Source: Roseimicrobium gellanilyticum
GTDB lineage: Bacteria > Verrucomicrobiota > Verrucomicrobiia > Verrucomicrobiales > Verrucomicrobiaceae
Assembly (NCBI RefSeq): GCF_003315205.1
Contig: NZ_QNRR01000020.1
Coordinates: forward strand, 35,199-99,198
Length of the DNA stretch: 64,000 nucleotides
Direction: 5' to 3'
Shown here: positions 1 through 8,084 of the stretch, piece after piece
How positions within the stretch are numbered: position 1 is the first letter of the stretch
Layout: every line of letters starts with the position of its first letter
Notes under the pieces: generated by a model
Database searches by the model: none
What the model was told of the DNA's origin: nothing
What the model saw: the letters and a program-made list of their open reading frames with translations, nothing else
Translations under genes and position numbers: made by a program

Positions 1-1288
1 TCTGATACGGGGCAATGATGGTGCTGATGTTGATCTGCGGACTCAGCAGTTTGGCGGTACCGTCCAGCATCACCAGCACCTTGATGATCTGGGCCAGAGT
101 GCTGGGCAAGATAAGGCGATAGCGGGAAATGCATCGAGCTATTTCATTGAGCGCATTCCCGAGCTCAAAATGATCGAGAGGCTCGCCTCCATAAAACGAG
201 ATGAAATCAGCTAGGTCAGCGCTGAAGGCTGCCTCATCGAACCCGGGCGGCGGAGTACACAGCCGGGTAAGGATGCGGGCCAGCAGCCGCGCGTCCAGAG
301 CGGCCACTGCCAGCAGGATTTCTTCGACGTTCTCTCGCAAGCCTTCGTCGATACGGCCCACCATCCCGCAGTCGACAATGCCGAGCACTCCCCCTTCCAT
401 CACCAGAATGTTTCCGGGATGCGGATCCGCGTGGTAAAAGCCATCGCGAAAAATCATATCCATCCACAAGGTGGCGCCGCGGCAGGCCAGTTCCTGGCGA
501 TCCACGCCCAGAAGTTCGATCTGCGCGGTGTCCCGGAGATTCGCACCTTGCAGAAGCTCCATCGTGAGTACACGGCTGGTGCTGAACTCGGCGTAGGCCC
601 GCGGAAATCGCACCGATGCATTGGACGCGAAACTCGTGGCAAATTCCCGCAGGTTTCTCTGCTCCCGTCTGAAATCGAGTTCACGCAACAGTGAACGATG
701 AAATTCGCCCACGATCGCGGCAGGCTGATACCGCCTGAGTTCGGCTGACTTCTCTGCAAACTCAGCCAGCCACCGCAGGATGTCGAGATCCGCCAGGATG
801 CGATTCTCGATGTCCGGATGCTGCACCTTCACCACTACTTCGGTGCCATTGTGCAGACGGGCTCGATGCACCTGTCCTATCGAGGCAGAGGCCATCGGGG
901 TTGGAGAGAACTCCGCAAAAACCTCGTCGACAGGTTTTCCCAATTCCGCGCTCACCGTCGCCATGGCGACCTCTGGAGCATCGGGAGGCACATCAGTCTG
1001 CAGCTTCACCAGTTCTTCGGCGATTTCCCAACCGATGACGTCGCCGCGCGTACTCAACATCTGCCCGAGCTTGATGAAGGTGGTTCCCAACTCCGTAACA
1101 GCCAGTCGAATGCGTGCCGGCCGGGGTTGGTCCGTAAGCATCTTCCCATCCCGGTCCGTGAAGTACTTCTTCGGGAGTTCAAATCCGGAATGCGCCAGCC
1201 AGTCGGCCAGACCATACTTCGCCAGGATGCCTGCCACCTCCGCAGCGCGGTGGGCGTGACGCGTAAGCTGCTCTGGAATCAAGCTCAT
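1..1288 (-). CDS. ABC1/UbiB-family atypical kinase (3' end outside window)
   Basis: The frame is open from an ATG at 1288 to the left edge, about 429 codons, so the C-terminus is missing. Hallmarks of the ABC1/AarF/UbiB/ADCK family appear in order: the invariant KLGQ of the N-terminal extension (residues 73-76, in FIKLGQMLSTRGD), an alanine-rich nucleotide loop MASASIGQ (132-139), the ATP-binding lysine in VKVQHPD (about 154), catalytic loop HADPHPGN (286-293) and VDCGMVG replacing the usual DFG (305-311). Family members support quinone biosynthesis or lipid homeostasis at the membrane; which applies here cannot be told. The ATG overlaps the stop of a possible 23-codon reading frame (ATGA). 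Confidence 0.93.
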   Translation of the reverse strand, partial: MSLIPEQLTRHAHRAAEVAGILAKYGLADWLAHSGFELPKKYFTDRDGKMLTDQPRPARIRLAVTELGTTFIKLGQMLSTRGDVIGWEIAEELVKLQTDVPPDAPEVAMATVSAELGKPVDEVFAEFSPTPMASASIGQVHRARLHNGTEVVVKVQHPDIENRILADLDILRWLAEFAEKSAELRRYQPAAIVGEFHRSLLRELDFRREQRNLREFATSFASNASVRFPRAYAEFSTSRVLTMELLQGANLRDTAQIELLGVDRQELACRGATLWMDMIFRDGFYHADPHPGNILVMEGGVLGIVDCGMVGRIDEGLRENVEEILLAVAALDARLLARILTRLCTPPPGFDEAAFSADLADFISFYGGEPLDHFELGNALNEIARCISRYRLILPSTLAQIIKVLVMLDGTAKLLSPQINISTIIAPYQ

Positions 1289-1356
1289 TCGTGGTAGTAC
1301 AGCAGTTGGGCGGCCCAGTCTTGTGCGATGGACATTGGCGAGCCGCAGCCACTCAT
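1285..1356 (-). CDS. possible 23-aa leader peptide overlapping the UbiB start
   Basis: A short frame starts with ATG at 1356 behind a purine-rich GTGAGGATGG stretch, reads MSGCGSPMSIAQDW and onward, and ends in a TGA that overlaps the UbiB ATG (ATGA arrangement). The overlap suggests translational coupling, but a 23-codon frame can arise by chance and no homolog is known to me. An alternative is that this is just upstream untranslated sequence. Confidence 0.2.
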   Translation of the reverse strand: MSGCGSPMSIAQDWAAQLLYYHE

Positions 1357-1468
1357 TACCCATCCTCACCGATAAATCCACCGGTCATCGCCCTGGCCGC
1401 GTGACTGCAGGTTGGCATCGGACGCTCCCCATCCCGGTTGAACAGCCCCTCCCGGGGTCCGGCACTCA

Positions 1469-1687
1469 TCAGCGGCTCAGCATAACAAAGGCGATCACTG
1501 CCCCCACGGCGAACGCGACAGTGGCCGCCAGCAGCTCCCCCTTTCGTGAGCGGCCCTTGAAGACGAACAGCACCACAAGAAGCCCCACTACAGAGACCAC
1601 GGCCATGACGAGGGCATTCCCCCACGCGGTGAGCACCAACATCACGGCCACGGCGATAGCTCCCCAAATGTCGGCTCGCTCCTTCAT
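1469..1687 (-). CDS. small multi-pass membrane protein, unknown function
   Basis: 72 residues beginning MKERADIWGA, with three hydrophobic stretches (about 8-26, 27-43 and 52-70) separated by a basic loop KGRSRKGE at about 44-51. The positive-inside pattern and the coding-like composition support a real membrane protein. It lies upstream of the UbiB-like gene on the same strand, about 110 bases away, and may be cotranscribed. No family is recognised. Confidence 0.55.
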   Translation of the reverse strand: MKERADIWGAIAVAVMLVLTAWGNALVMAVVSVVGLLVVLFVFKGRSRKGELLAATVAFAVGAVIAFVMLSR

Positions 1688-1688
1688 A

Positions 1689-1865
1689 ACAATTCAACGT
1701 CCAACACCCAGGACAACTTGAGCAGATATTGCCGACCACTGTGCAAGACTTGTGTTGGCACTCCTCCCGCCAAGTCGGGCTACAGACCCACATCTACCGC
1801 ATCATCTGGTTGTCGAGTTTCCTACGCGACCGTGAAACCCGCGAATCGATGCCGCTGCCGCGCCT
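1689..1865. other. intergenic stretch without recognised features
   Basis: Between the small membrane protein and the XRE regulator (whose 3' end faces this side) I see no convincing gene or hairpin. Overlapping frames here lack codon structure. Confidence 0.4.
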
Positions 1866-2123
1866 TCACTTGGCATCGGCCTCGGCAAAGCGCTTCATGA
1901 GCAAGGCGGTTTCCTTGGCAGGGTCTGCCTTGAGCGCCCTGAACAACTCATAGGCCTCCACGAGGTCCACACGCCGCTCGCCCAGCTCAATCCGGGCGAC
2001 CATGCCGTGCTCCCGTCCCAACGCAGTCGCCAAATCACGCTGCGTCATCCCGGCCCTCTCCCGCAAGGCGCGGACATGGTCGCAGAATATCTTGGACAGC
2101 GCACTGTGGACAGCCTTTTGCAC
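1866..2123 (-). CDS. XRE-family transcriptional regulator (HTH_3)
   Basis: 85 residues from a GTG start at 2123. Residues about 14-70 form a classic Cro/C1-type helix-turn-helix: RALRERAGMTQRDLATALG with recognition-helix region HGMVARIELGERRVD, followed by the usual YELFRALKADP tail helix. Such short single-domain XRE proteins act as autorepressors or as antitoxin-like regulators. The divergent gene at 2210 shares its 86-bp promoter region, which carries two TGAGAGCAAA repeats that could be its operator. No toxin partner is visible. Confidence 0.85.
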   Translation of the reverse strand: MQKAVHSALSKIFCDHVRALRERAGMTQRDLATALGREHGMVARIELGERRVDLVEAYELFRALKADPAKETALLMKRFAEADAK

Positions 2124-2130
2124 GCTGCGA

Positions 2131-2170
2131 TTTTGAGAGCAAAAGCACTTGCTTCCAAAATGAGAGCAAA
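2131..2170. promoter_or_regulatory. candidate XRE operator: two TGAGAGCAAA direct repeats
   Basis: TGAGAGCAAA occurs at 2134-2143 and again at 2161-2170, 27 bases apart start to start. The first copy also lies in an imperfect palindrome, TTTTGAGAGCAAAA. The site sits between the divergent XRE gene and the secreted-protein gene, where an autoregulatory operator is expected. Binding is inferred. Confidence 0.4.
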
Positions 2171-2209
2171 TAGATTTACGCTAACCGGTCACCAACACCG
2201 GTCATTCCT

Positions 2210-3064
2210 ATGAAGTCGAAAACCTGTCATTCGGCCCTCGTGTTCTTAAGTGCTCTGGCGCTCGCATTTGCTCCAGTTCATGCCGAGGACTCCGCGCTCC
2301 TCACCGGGACTTGTCGCAACGTCACCCATGGGCTGGATGGTCTACTGAAACTCTACGTGACCGAGAAGGCGGGTGGAGAAATCGAAGGCTACATGTCCAT
2401 CAGCGGCTGGCTCATCGGCAGTGACCCGCTCAAGGGCACCCGGACTGGGAACATCTACAAGTTTACCACGTCCGATCCCCTGTGGGGACTCTCCATTGCC
2501 TGGGAAGGTGTACGTCGGGAGCACCGGCTGTCCGGCGAGTACTACATTGGAGCCAACGCCAAAACAGGAACGGACAAGCAGGTCGGCGAGTGGGAAGTAC
2601 AGATGGAAGACAGCCAGAAGGACGGGGCCATCACGTCCGAGGAATCCTTTCGCAAGCTGTTCAAGCTCCGCCTCGAAGCCGACCTCAACTCCCCCATCAA
2701 ACTCCCGGATGGAATTACAGTCACCGGAGCCCAGGGCCTCTTCCAGTCCATTCACCCCGTGGGCACCGGTGTCAGCGTAAACGTCACCGACGTTTCCATC
2801 GTTTGGAAAGAGGGTGCCTCCAAGACCTCCGCCGAAGGCATCCACCGCTACACCGTGGACTACACGCTGTACTGGCATGGGCTGCTCAAGCCCACCGGAC
2901 ACACCAAGCTTCGCTTGAAGTACAACGCAGCCCTCAACGCCGTGACGGCTCACGACATGCTGGAAACCACCGGCACCACCAACCAGGACGTGAGTGAGAT
3001 CGCCTTCGGCATCGGGGTGATTCTTGGAAAGGCCGCCATGGATTCGCTGCTCGAATCGAACTAA
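2210..3064 (+). CDS. secreted protein, unknown function
   Basis: 284 residues with a clear Sec signal peptide (MKSK start, hydrophobic core LVFLSALALAFAP, cleavage likely after VHA at about residue 25). The mature part is beta-rich, with repeated aromatic/Gly motifs (GEYYIGANAKTG, GNIYKFTT) and a hydrophobic C-terminus. I do not recognise a family. It is divergent from the XRE regulator and followed 9 bases later by a small membrane protein, so the two probably form a transcription unit. Confidence 0.7.
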   Translation: MKSKTCHSALVFLSALALAFAPVHAEDSALLTGTCRNVTHGLDGLLKLYVTEKAGGEIEGYMSISGWLIGSDPLKGTRTGNIYKFTTSDPLWGLSIAWEGVRREHRLSGEYYIGANAKTGTDKQVGEWEVQMEDSQKDGAITSEESFRKLFKLRLEADLNSPIKLPDGITVTGAQGLFQSIHPVGTGVSVNVTDVSIVWKEGASKTSAEGIHRYTVDYTLYWHGLLKPTGHTKLRLKYNAALNAVTAHDMLETTGTTNQDVSEIAFGIGVILGKAAMDSLLESN

Positions 3065-3073
3065 CCCACTGCC

Positions 3074-3325
3074 ATGTCGGATTCGATGGATGCTCTTCTG
3101 GCTACCCTGGCCGTGGCTTCATTGGCTGGCGTTGCGATCTGGAATACCCGGAGCCGCAGGCCAGCCTGGCTGACCAAAGTCTACCTGGCCGTACTGCTGG
3201 CTTTCGGGGTACTCGGGTACAACGCCAACCGTAGTGACAGGCAAAAAGAGCGGGAGAGAGTCGAGCGCTTACAGGAGCTCAGGGAGGGCCTGAAGTCTCT
3301 GTCTGAGCAGAGGCGTCTGCGGTGA
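3074..3325 (+). CDS. small membrane protein with basic coiled-coil tail
   Basis: 83 residues with two hydrophobic segments (about 8-24 and 36-50) joined by RSRRPAWLTK, then a highly charged helical tail (RQKERERVERLQELREG) likely to be cytoplasmic and coiled. It starts 9 bases after the preceding secreted-protein gene. Its last 47 bases overlap the 3' end of the gene on the opposite strand. Function unknown. Confidence 0.6.
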   Translation: MSDSMDALLATLAVASLAGVAIWNTRSRRPAWLTKVYLAVLLAFGVLGYNANRSDRQKERERVERLQELREGLKSLSEQRRLR

Positions 3326-3692
3326 GCATACACGACTCCAGGCGCTCCGGGATGGGACCGGTGGCATGGTGGCGTGTCAACGTGCAACCCTGGCGGCGAA
3401 AGGCCACTTCGTCCTCGACACAGTTTTCACTGAACTTAATCCAGGCGACGAACTCAGTGCAGGCATAGGTCGTCAGGAGACATTTCCCGTGCTGGTCGCG
3501 GAGCGCCCAAACAACATCGTCGTCGTTGTTGCTCATATCCTCCTTCAACAGAGCTTGTAGCGCGCTCTCGCTCAATCCCGAGCATGTTTCGATGAACTCT
3601 CTCGCAATCATATAAAAATGGAGTGCGGTGCGTGACTGGTACACATCCGATGAGTTGCCGCAAAAATCAATGTCCGAACTCTCCGTCGCCAC
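3279..3692 (-). CDS. hypothetical protein, 137 aa
   Basis: Reading from ATG at 3692, the first 90 residues look protein-like (FYMIAREFIETCSGLSESALQALL, then a DDDVVWALRD acidic stretch). The C-terminal third is less convincing because it overlaps the convergent small membrane gene by 47 bases. No family recognised. It lies beside the accessory block starting at 3810 and may belong to it. Confidence 0.45.
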   Translation of the reverse strand: MATESSDIDFCGNSSDVYQSRTALHFYMIAREFIETCSGLSESALQALLKEDMSNNDDDVVWALRDQHGKCLLTTYACTEFVAWIKFSENCVEDEVAFRRQGCTLTRHHATGPIPERLESCMLTADASAQTETSGPP

Positions 3693-3809
3693 AGGCTCTC
3701 AAGTCGATGTGTGGACGGCTGCAAGCGATGTCAAGACTGTCTATAAGCTTTCCCACGCCTGGGTCCGAATCCATCAAGGGTACCTGCTGACGCTGACAAT
3801 GTCAGCGTT

Positions 3810-5378
3810 TCACGGAATCTCATCTGTCGGAAACGGGCCAGGCGCTCCCCAGCCATCAGGCATGTCTGTAGGAAGTGGGCGAAGCTTCACCCTTCCATCG
3901 GGCATTTCGATAACGAATCCATTCCTCATGAGACCAGAAATGGCTCTGTCCCGAGTACGGGAAGTCATCTCGTGGAAGGTACGGCTTAGTTCCCGCCTGG
4001 TCATGGGTCCTTTGTCCCCCAAGCGATCCATAATAGCCATTTCGAGCTGAAAATTGTCAATGCTGTCAATGTCGTAGGTCTCGTCGAAGATGGTTCGACC
4101 GTCGTCATCTGGACCAAGCCGTAACCACTTGAGACAATCATAATGTTCGCGTGCCAACCACCGCCCCAGAATGCATGCGGCATCCATGGCCTCCGAAGAG
4201 ACGATAGCATCAACTCCCGGCACAGAGTTCTCATTCTTGCCTGTGATCGAAAGCAACATCGCCAAGCGAATCACCAGCTCATGAAACCAGGCAAATTGCT
4301 GCGGCCTCAGTGGCGCCAGTTTGGAGGCGTTAGTTGCCAGATCGACGCAAAATCCCGCGGCCAAGGCGTCTGCCTCGGGGGAAAGGCTCCAGACCACGGC
4401 GTCGTGTCCAGATTCCGTACTGTCGACCAGACGACGGCACAGCTTCGCCCACTCCCCGTACACTTCCGCATCGAGCGGAACCAGATACGCAGGAGACGCT
4501 CCCTCCGTAACCACCAGAACCGGTGGGCTCGCAGCTTTCCATGGACTCTGAGGGCCCCAGATGACCCTACGCGCTGCGGTGATCTCCGACCTCCACAACA
4601 GGTGGATCACTCCTCGGCAGGGAATCGGTCCCTTCGCCGGAAGGTCCATGTCCTTCCAACTCATCTGAAGCAGGCGGCTCAGTTCCACAACCTGCTTTCG
4701 GCTGGCGCTATGAAGCTCCTGCATCGGATCAATGCCACCATTGAGAGACACTACTGTCCGCCCCCAACTGTGCTTCAAAGCTTCGAGCAGTTTGTCGGGC
4801 AACGGGGACCGCTCCATGGCACACGGGGCCAGAGTTAATTGGGTGCGCACTAGTTGCTTGTTCTTGTCGAGGGCAGAGCCGAATAGGAACGAAGACTGTG
4901 AATCCATGCTCTTGAGCTCATTCATAAAATGAGCGGCACCAAAAGCCTGATGCATCCTCAGCCTGCCACGGAGGTGTCCCAGCCAGGGCTCGGCAAAAAA
5001 CTCGATCCAATTATGGCTTGTGGGAGCTTCCCCGCAGACAATCAAGTTGAACGGACAGGATATCCCCAAGTGGGCTCTCCGTAACCGGTGCTTAGCGCCG
5101 GCGATCCCCGCCAGAACGTGCAGCAGGACGACCATGATGGATTCCGGACGCAACTTCCACCGACTCGCCGCATCCACTGTCAGAACCTTGAGAGGTTCCG
5201 GCACGATGTTCAGGGCCTTGGCGAAGTTATCTGCGGGCGCATTGCGGAGCAGCCAGTGCTCGGCCTCCTGTTTCGTGGGGTCTGAATGCGAGGCCACTGG
5301 TTCCAGAGGGGGCAGCCCGCCGAAAGCCTCCAAACATTGGCCATTACCTTTCGAAAGTTCTTCTAAGAGGCTATCCAT
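3810..5378 (-). CDS. DUF3987-like replication-module protein B (degenerate P-loop)
   Basis: 522 residues. The N-terminal half resembles the DUF3987/primase-helicase type found in phages and plasmids: hydrophobic helix VVLLHVLAGIAGAKH (about 83-97), then strand NLIVCGEAPTSHNW (111-124) where a Walker A loop is expected but the GK[S/T] is missing. The C-terminus (about 455-500) looks like a winged helix (DKGPMTRRELSRTFHEM, then GLMRNGFVIEMPDGRVKL). It is the last gene of the minus-strand block and overlaps the preceding paralog-like gene by 8 bases (5371-5378). The DUF3987 assignment is a remote resemblance seen by eye; function unproven. Confidence 0.6.
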   Translation of the reverse strand: MDSLLEELSKGNGQCLEAFGGLPPLEPVASHSDPTKQEAEHWLLRNAPADNFAKALNIVPEPLKVLTVDAASRWKLRPESIMVVLLHVLAGIAGAKHRLRRAHLGISCPFNLIVCGEAPTSHNWIEFFAEPWLGHLRGRLRMHQAFGAAHFMNELKSMDSQSSFLFGSALDKNKQLVRTQLTLAPCAMERSPLPDKLLEALKHSWGRTVVSLNGGIDPMQELHSASRKQVVELSRLLQMSWKDMDLPAKGPIPCRGVIHLLWRSEITAARRVIWGPQSPWKAASPPVLVVTEGASPAYLVPLDAEVYGEWAKLCRRLVDSTESGHDAVVWSLSPEADALAAGFCVDLATNASKLAPLRPQQFAWFHELVIRLAMLLSITGKNENSVPGVDAIVSSEAMDAACILGRWLAREHYDCLKWLRLGPDDDGRTIFDETYDIDSIDNFQLEMAIMDRLGDKGPMTRRELSRTFHEMTSRTRDRAISGLMRNGFVIEMPDGRVKLRPLPTDMPDGWGAPGPFPTDEIP

Positions 5379-6897
5379 TGATTGTACTGTTTAAGGGTTG
5401 GGTGAGACGATGGTTCGTGAGGTCGCCATCGTCCGGAATGTGATACTCTCGCTTTGTCTGGAGATAGACGACCTGCCCGGCGCTCATCAGTCGTTCGAGC
5501 CCCGCGTCAATGTCTGAGCGTCTGCTTTGGAAGATCGAGCGCTGAAGTGTCCGGGCGTTGCAGGGACCTTTTGCTTTGAGGATCGACTGGATCTGCCTGG
5601 CGAATCTGGCTGCGCGCTGAACCTGCACTTGAGCAAATGCTGCTTTGAGAAGCGCCACATGCCTCTCGACGGCGTATGCTGTAGTGGCCTGTACGGCCTT
5701 TGACAGCCTTCCTTCGTCAATCCCAAGAACGGTGAAGGCCCACGATAGCTTTTGGACCAGAGCTGCAAACGGTCGCATGTAGCGCCGAAGTTCTGGAGGA
5801 GTTGCATCGAGCAGCCTCACCATCTCGGCATCAAGCTCTTCAAGCTGGTGCATGAGGTGCGGACTGTGTTGAACAATGGTTCCTTTTCGGGCAGCCCGAT
5901 CGTTGACCAGTCGTTCAAGAATTCCTTTGTAGGTCCCCCACACTGCTTGGGTCCCTCCACTCTGCAGCGGACGCACTTTGCACTCGGACGGCGCCCACAA
6001 GATTGCTTCTTCAAGAACAGGCTTCTCGGTGCCAGCTCCAGCTTCTCCAAGGATTTCCGCAACCCGCTCAGGAGAGAGACTTGAAAAGAGCGCGATTCTG
6101 CCGCGCACGAGCTTGCCGTTCCCTTGATCCTGATGCAACCGCGGCATGGGAACATCTTTTCCTCCCATCAGCTGAGAGAGATACCTGGCATGGGAACCCC
6201 ACTTCGCTCCATCAGCATCGTTCTGCTCGAAAAGGCGGCCTTCAGGGTCCAGAACAAACGCGTGCTGTTCGACAACATCGGCCATCATACCCGGCAGTTC
6301 GTTGAGAGAACCGGGGCGGAGCACAAACGATGGCAGATGGCGCACTCCGGGCACGCGTTCGCGCAACAGCATCTCGGTATGCTTTCCATCATGGGAAGGC
6401 ATCGGGTCGACCGGCGAGTCCCAGCCCATAGGCAGCGTATCGCCTGCATTCAGATCATTAACCGTCGCCTCTAACATCTGAACGAGACGCGTATGAATCT
6501 CCGTGGGTCGAACCGCCAGCGCTTCGCGCCACGTTTTCAGCGACTCCGGGCCAGACAGATACATGTCGCCCCACACACGGCTCGTCCTGTGCGCAGCATG
6601 ACGCATGAAATCCTGAAGCGAGTGCAGAGGCCGGAAGAGATGTTCCGCAAGGCGCTGCGACCGGTGGGACAGCTCCCCCACACTGATGAGATTTACTCCT
6701 TGCGAAATCCCTGCCCCACCCTTCGTCACCAAGCCCGAGAGAGGTCCTGTAACGTTGGCAAGCACTCCAGCTACACAAAGTGCCACCTCCTCCACCGGCA
6801 GCCCCAGGGTGCAAGACATGCCACAGAGATGGTTACCGAAGGTTTCGATCCATGGTCTCAACTGGGTTTTGTTCGAACAATCAGGTGCTTGGCTCAT
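5371..6897 (-). CDS. DUF3987-like replication-module protein A (degenerate P-loop)
   Basis: 508 residues from ATG at 6897; a TTG at 6936 would add 13 residues but is less likely. Architecture matches its downstream neighbour: helix VEEVALCVAGVLANVTG (about 35-51), strand GVNLISVGELSHRS (67-80) in the position of a P-loop but without GK[S/T], a helical middle (LEELDAEMVRLLDATPP), and a C-terminal winged-helix-like region (KAKGPCNARTLQRSIFQ, GLERLMSAGQVVYL). The two neighbours look like diverged duplicates. It ends in TAG inside the next gene, suggesting translational coupling. Confidence 0.6.
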   Translation of the reverse strand: MSQAPDCSNKTQLRPWIETFGNHLCGMSCTLGLPVEEVALCVAGVLANVTGPLSGLVTKGGAGISQGVNLISVGELSHRSQRLAEHLFRPLHSLQDFMRHAAHRTSRVWGDMYLSGPESLKTWREALAVRPTEIHTRLVQMLEATVNDLNAGDTLPMGWDSPVDPMPSHDGKHTEMLLRERVPGVRHLPSFVLRPGSLNELPGMMADVVEQHAFVLDPEGRLFEQNDADGAKWGSHARYLSQLMGGKDVPMPRLHQDQGNGKLVRGRIALFSSLSPERVAEILGEAGAGTEKPVLEEAILWAPSECKVRPLQSGGTQAVWGTYKGILERLVNDRAARKGTIVQHSPHLMHQLEELDAEMVRLLDATPPELRRYMRPFAALVQKLSWAFTVLGIDEGRLSKAVQATTAYAVERHVALLKAAFAQVQVQRAARFARQIQSILKAKGPCNARTLQRSIFQSRRSDIDAGLERLMSAGQVVYLQTKREYHIPDDGDLTNHRLTQPLNSTING

Positions 6898-6973
6898 TGT
6901 ACGGAAACAGCTGAAGGTGAAAGTCTGTCTTAGCAAAGAGGTATACTAGTGCCCAGACCCAAGAGGCGTTGGT

Positions 6974-7015
6974 CAGTTCAGTTCGCCGCCTTTTAAGGCG
7001 GGCGAACTGAAACTG
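6974..7015 (-). terminator. long hairpin between ATPase and DUF3987-like genes
   Basis: CAGTTCAGTTCGCC and GGGCGAACTGAAACTG pair almost perfectly around GCCTTTTAAGGC, giving a stem of about 18 bp with small bulges. It starts only a few bases past the TAA of the RepA-like ATPase. There is no long U tract on the minus strand, so it could be a terminator, an attenuator or an RNA-processing or stability element that sets different expression of the two halves of the operon. Confidence 0.5.
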
Positions 7016-7019
7016 AGCC

Positions 7020-8084
7020 TTAAACACTTGGCTGGGTGATGTCTGGTCGTGTACGCTTAATTGTCTTTCTGTTGTGAGCTCCAGTTTCGACGACCAACTT
7101 CCCGGAGTTGATCGCCGCTTCACGGAGAGGCTTCTCAAATTTTTTCGCCCATCCCTTACTAGCAAGAGCATCAACCAATTCGGTGGCTGACAACCCGCCA
7201 GGAGGGAACAATGCAAGATACTCTTCCATCGTTGGTTTCGTGAGTTGACTACCCCGTCTGCTACGAAGGCGTTTGGGATCGAGATCTTCAGCCAACTTCA
7301 TGATTGGAGGCTCCCATTTGACTACAAAAGGATCGGCGGGGGCGAAGTTGCGCAGGGTGCTTTCCAGCACGAAGGATCCCGGAGCCTCATGTGGAGTGAG
7401 GGTCAGAATCGTGTCGGGATCCCTGGCAAATACACCACTTCCAGAAACGCGGTCCAATACATCACGCGCAGCCTGGTTCCCCTTGGAAAAGTGAGCGCCG
7501 AAGACTACAGCAGCCCCAGTCTCAACGCAGATTTTTTCAAACTGATTCAGCAACTCAGAAATCTCTCCGGCGGCGTTCTCATCACGGCCACCCAGCAGCT
7601 TGTACGTAGGGTCTATGACCATCAGATCAAAGCCGCGCTCCTTCGTAAGGGCCGAAATCTTCGGAAGGATCTTTTCGCCTCCACAGGCATGCCCCCGCAG
7701 ATGCAAAAAGTGGAGTTCCTCAGGCTCAGGAATCTCTGACGCTTTCAGAATCTCCGCCACACGCTGATTAACAAAAACCTCGGCCAATTCAAAATTGACA
7801 AATAAGACCCTCCCTGGCTCCACACATCTGCCGAGCCAAGGGCGCCCGGACGCCACACATGCAGCAAGGTGCAACAAGCACCATGTCTTGTAAGATTTTG
7901 ACCCTCCCACGAAGGACGCTTTGGTCCCTTTGTGGATGAGGCCTTCCACGATCACTTTCGGCGGCTCTAGTTGCTTTCGAAGTGATTCTTGGTAGCTGAC
8001 AATTGCTGGCAAGTCGGCAAGCACCGTCCCACCGGTCTCCTCGAAGGATCCCATTTTCCAATTCGTCGCCAGTTGTACGTTCAC
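7020..8084 (-). CDS. RepA/AAA_25-like replicative ATPase
   Basis: 354 residues with a RecA-type ATPase core like that of hexameric RepA helicases and mobile-element AAA_25 proteins. The P-loop is GGSKSYKT (60-67), a known RepA-type variant ending in KT. A first acidic motif, VLFVNFEL, lies at about 93-100, Walker B LMVIDPT at about 154-160, and motif H3-like VVFGAHFSKGN at about 193-203, followed by FARDPD (219-224). The C-terminal 70 residues look like a winged helix (LSATELVDALASKGWAKKFEKP). It starts with GTG overlapping the TGA of the primase gene (GTGA). The likely role is helicase loader or helicase for the element. Confidence 0.82.
   Translation of the reverse strand: MNVQLATNWKMGSFEETGGTVLADLPAIVSYQESLRKQLEPPKVIVEGLIHKGTKASFVGGSKSYKTWCLLHLAACVASGRPWLGRCVEPGRVLFVNFELAEVFVNQRVAEILKASEIPEPEELHFLHLRGHACGGEKILPKISALTKERGFDLMVIDPTYKLLGGRDENAAGEISELLNQFEKICVETGAAVVFGAHFSKGNQAARDVLDRVSGSGVFARDPDTILTLTPHEAPGSFVLESTLRNFAPADPFVVKWEPPIMKLAEDLDPKRLRSRRGSQLTKPTMEEYLALFPPGGLSATELVDALASKGWAKKFEKPLREAAINSGKLVVETGAHNRKTIKRTRPDITQPSV

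Noticed and set aside
1323..1793. Overlapping frames around the 72-aa membrane protein
   Set aside because: Cys/Arg/Thr-rich readings of the same DNA; only the membrane-protein frame has a sensible pattern.
1..3800. Second copy of the tRNA-Ser 3' end marking the far end of the element
   Set aside because: I looked for GGGATTCGAACC-type sequence left of the block and found none inside the window, so the left boundary is left open.
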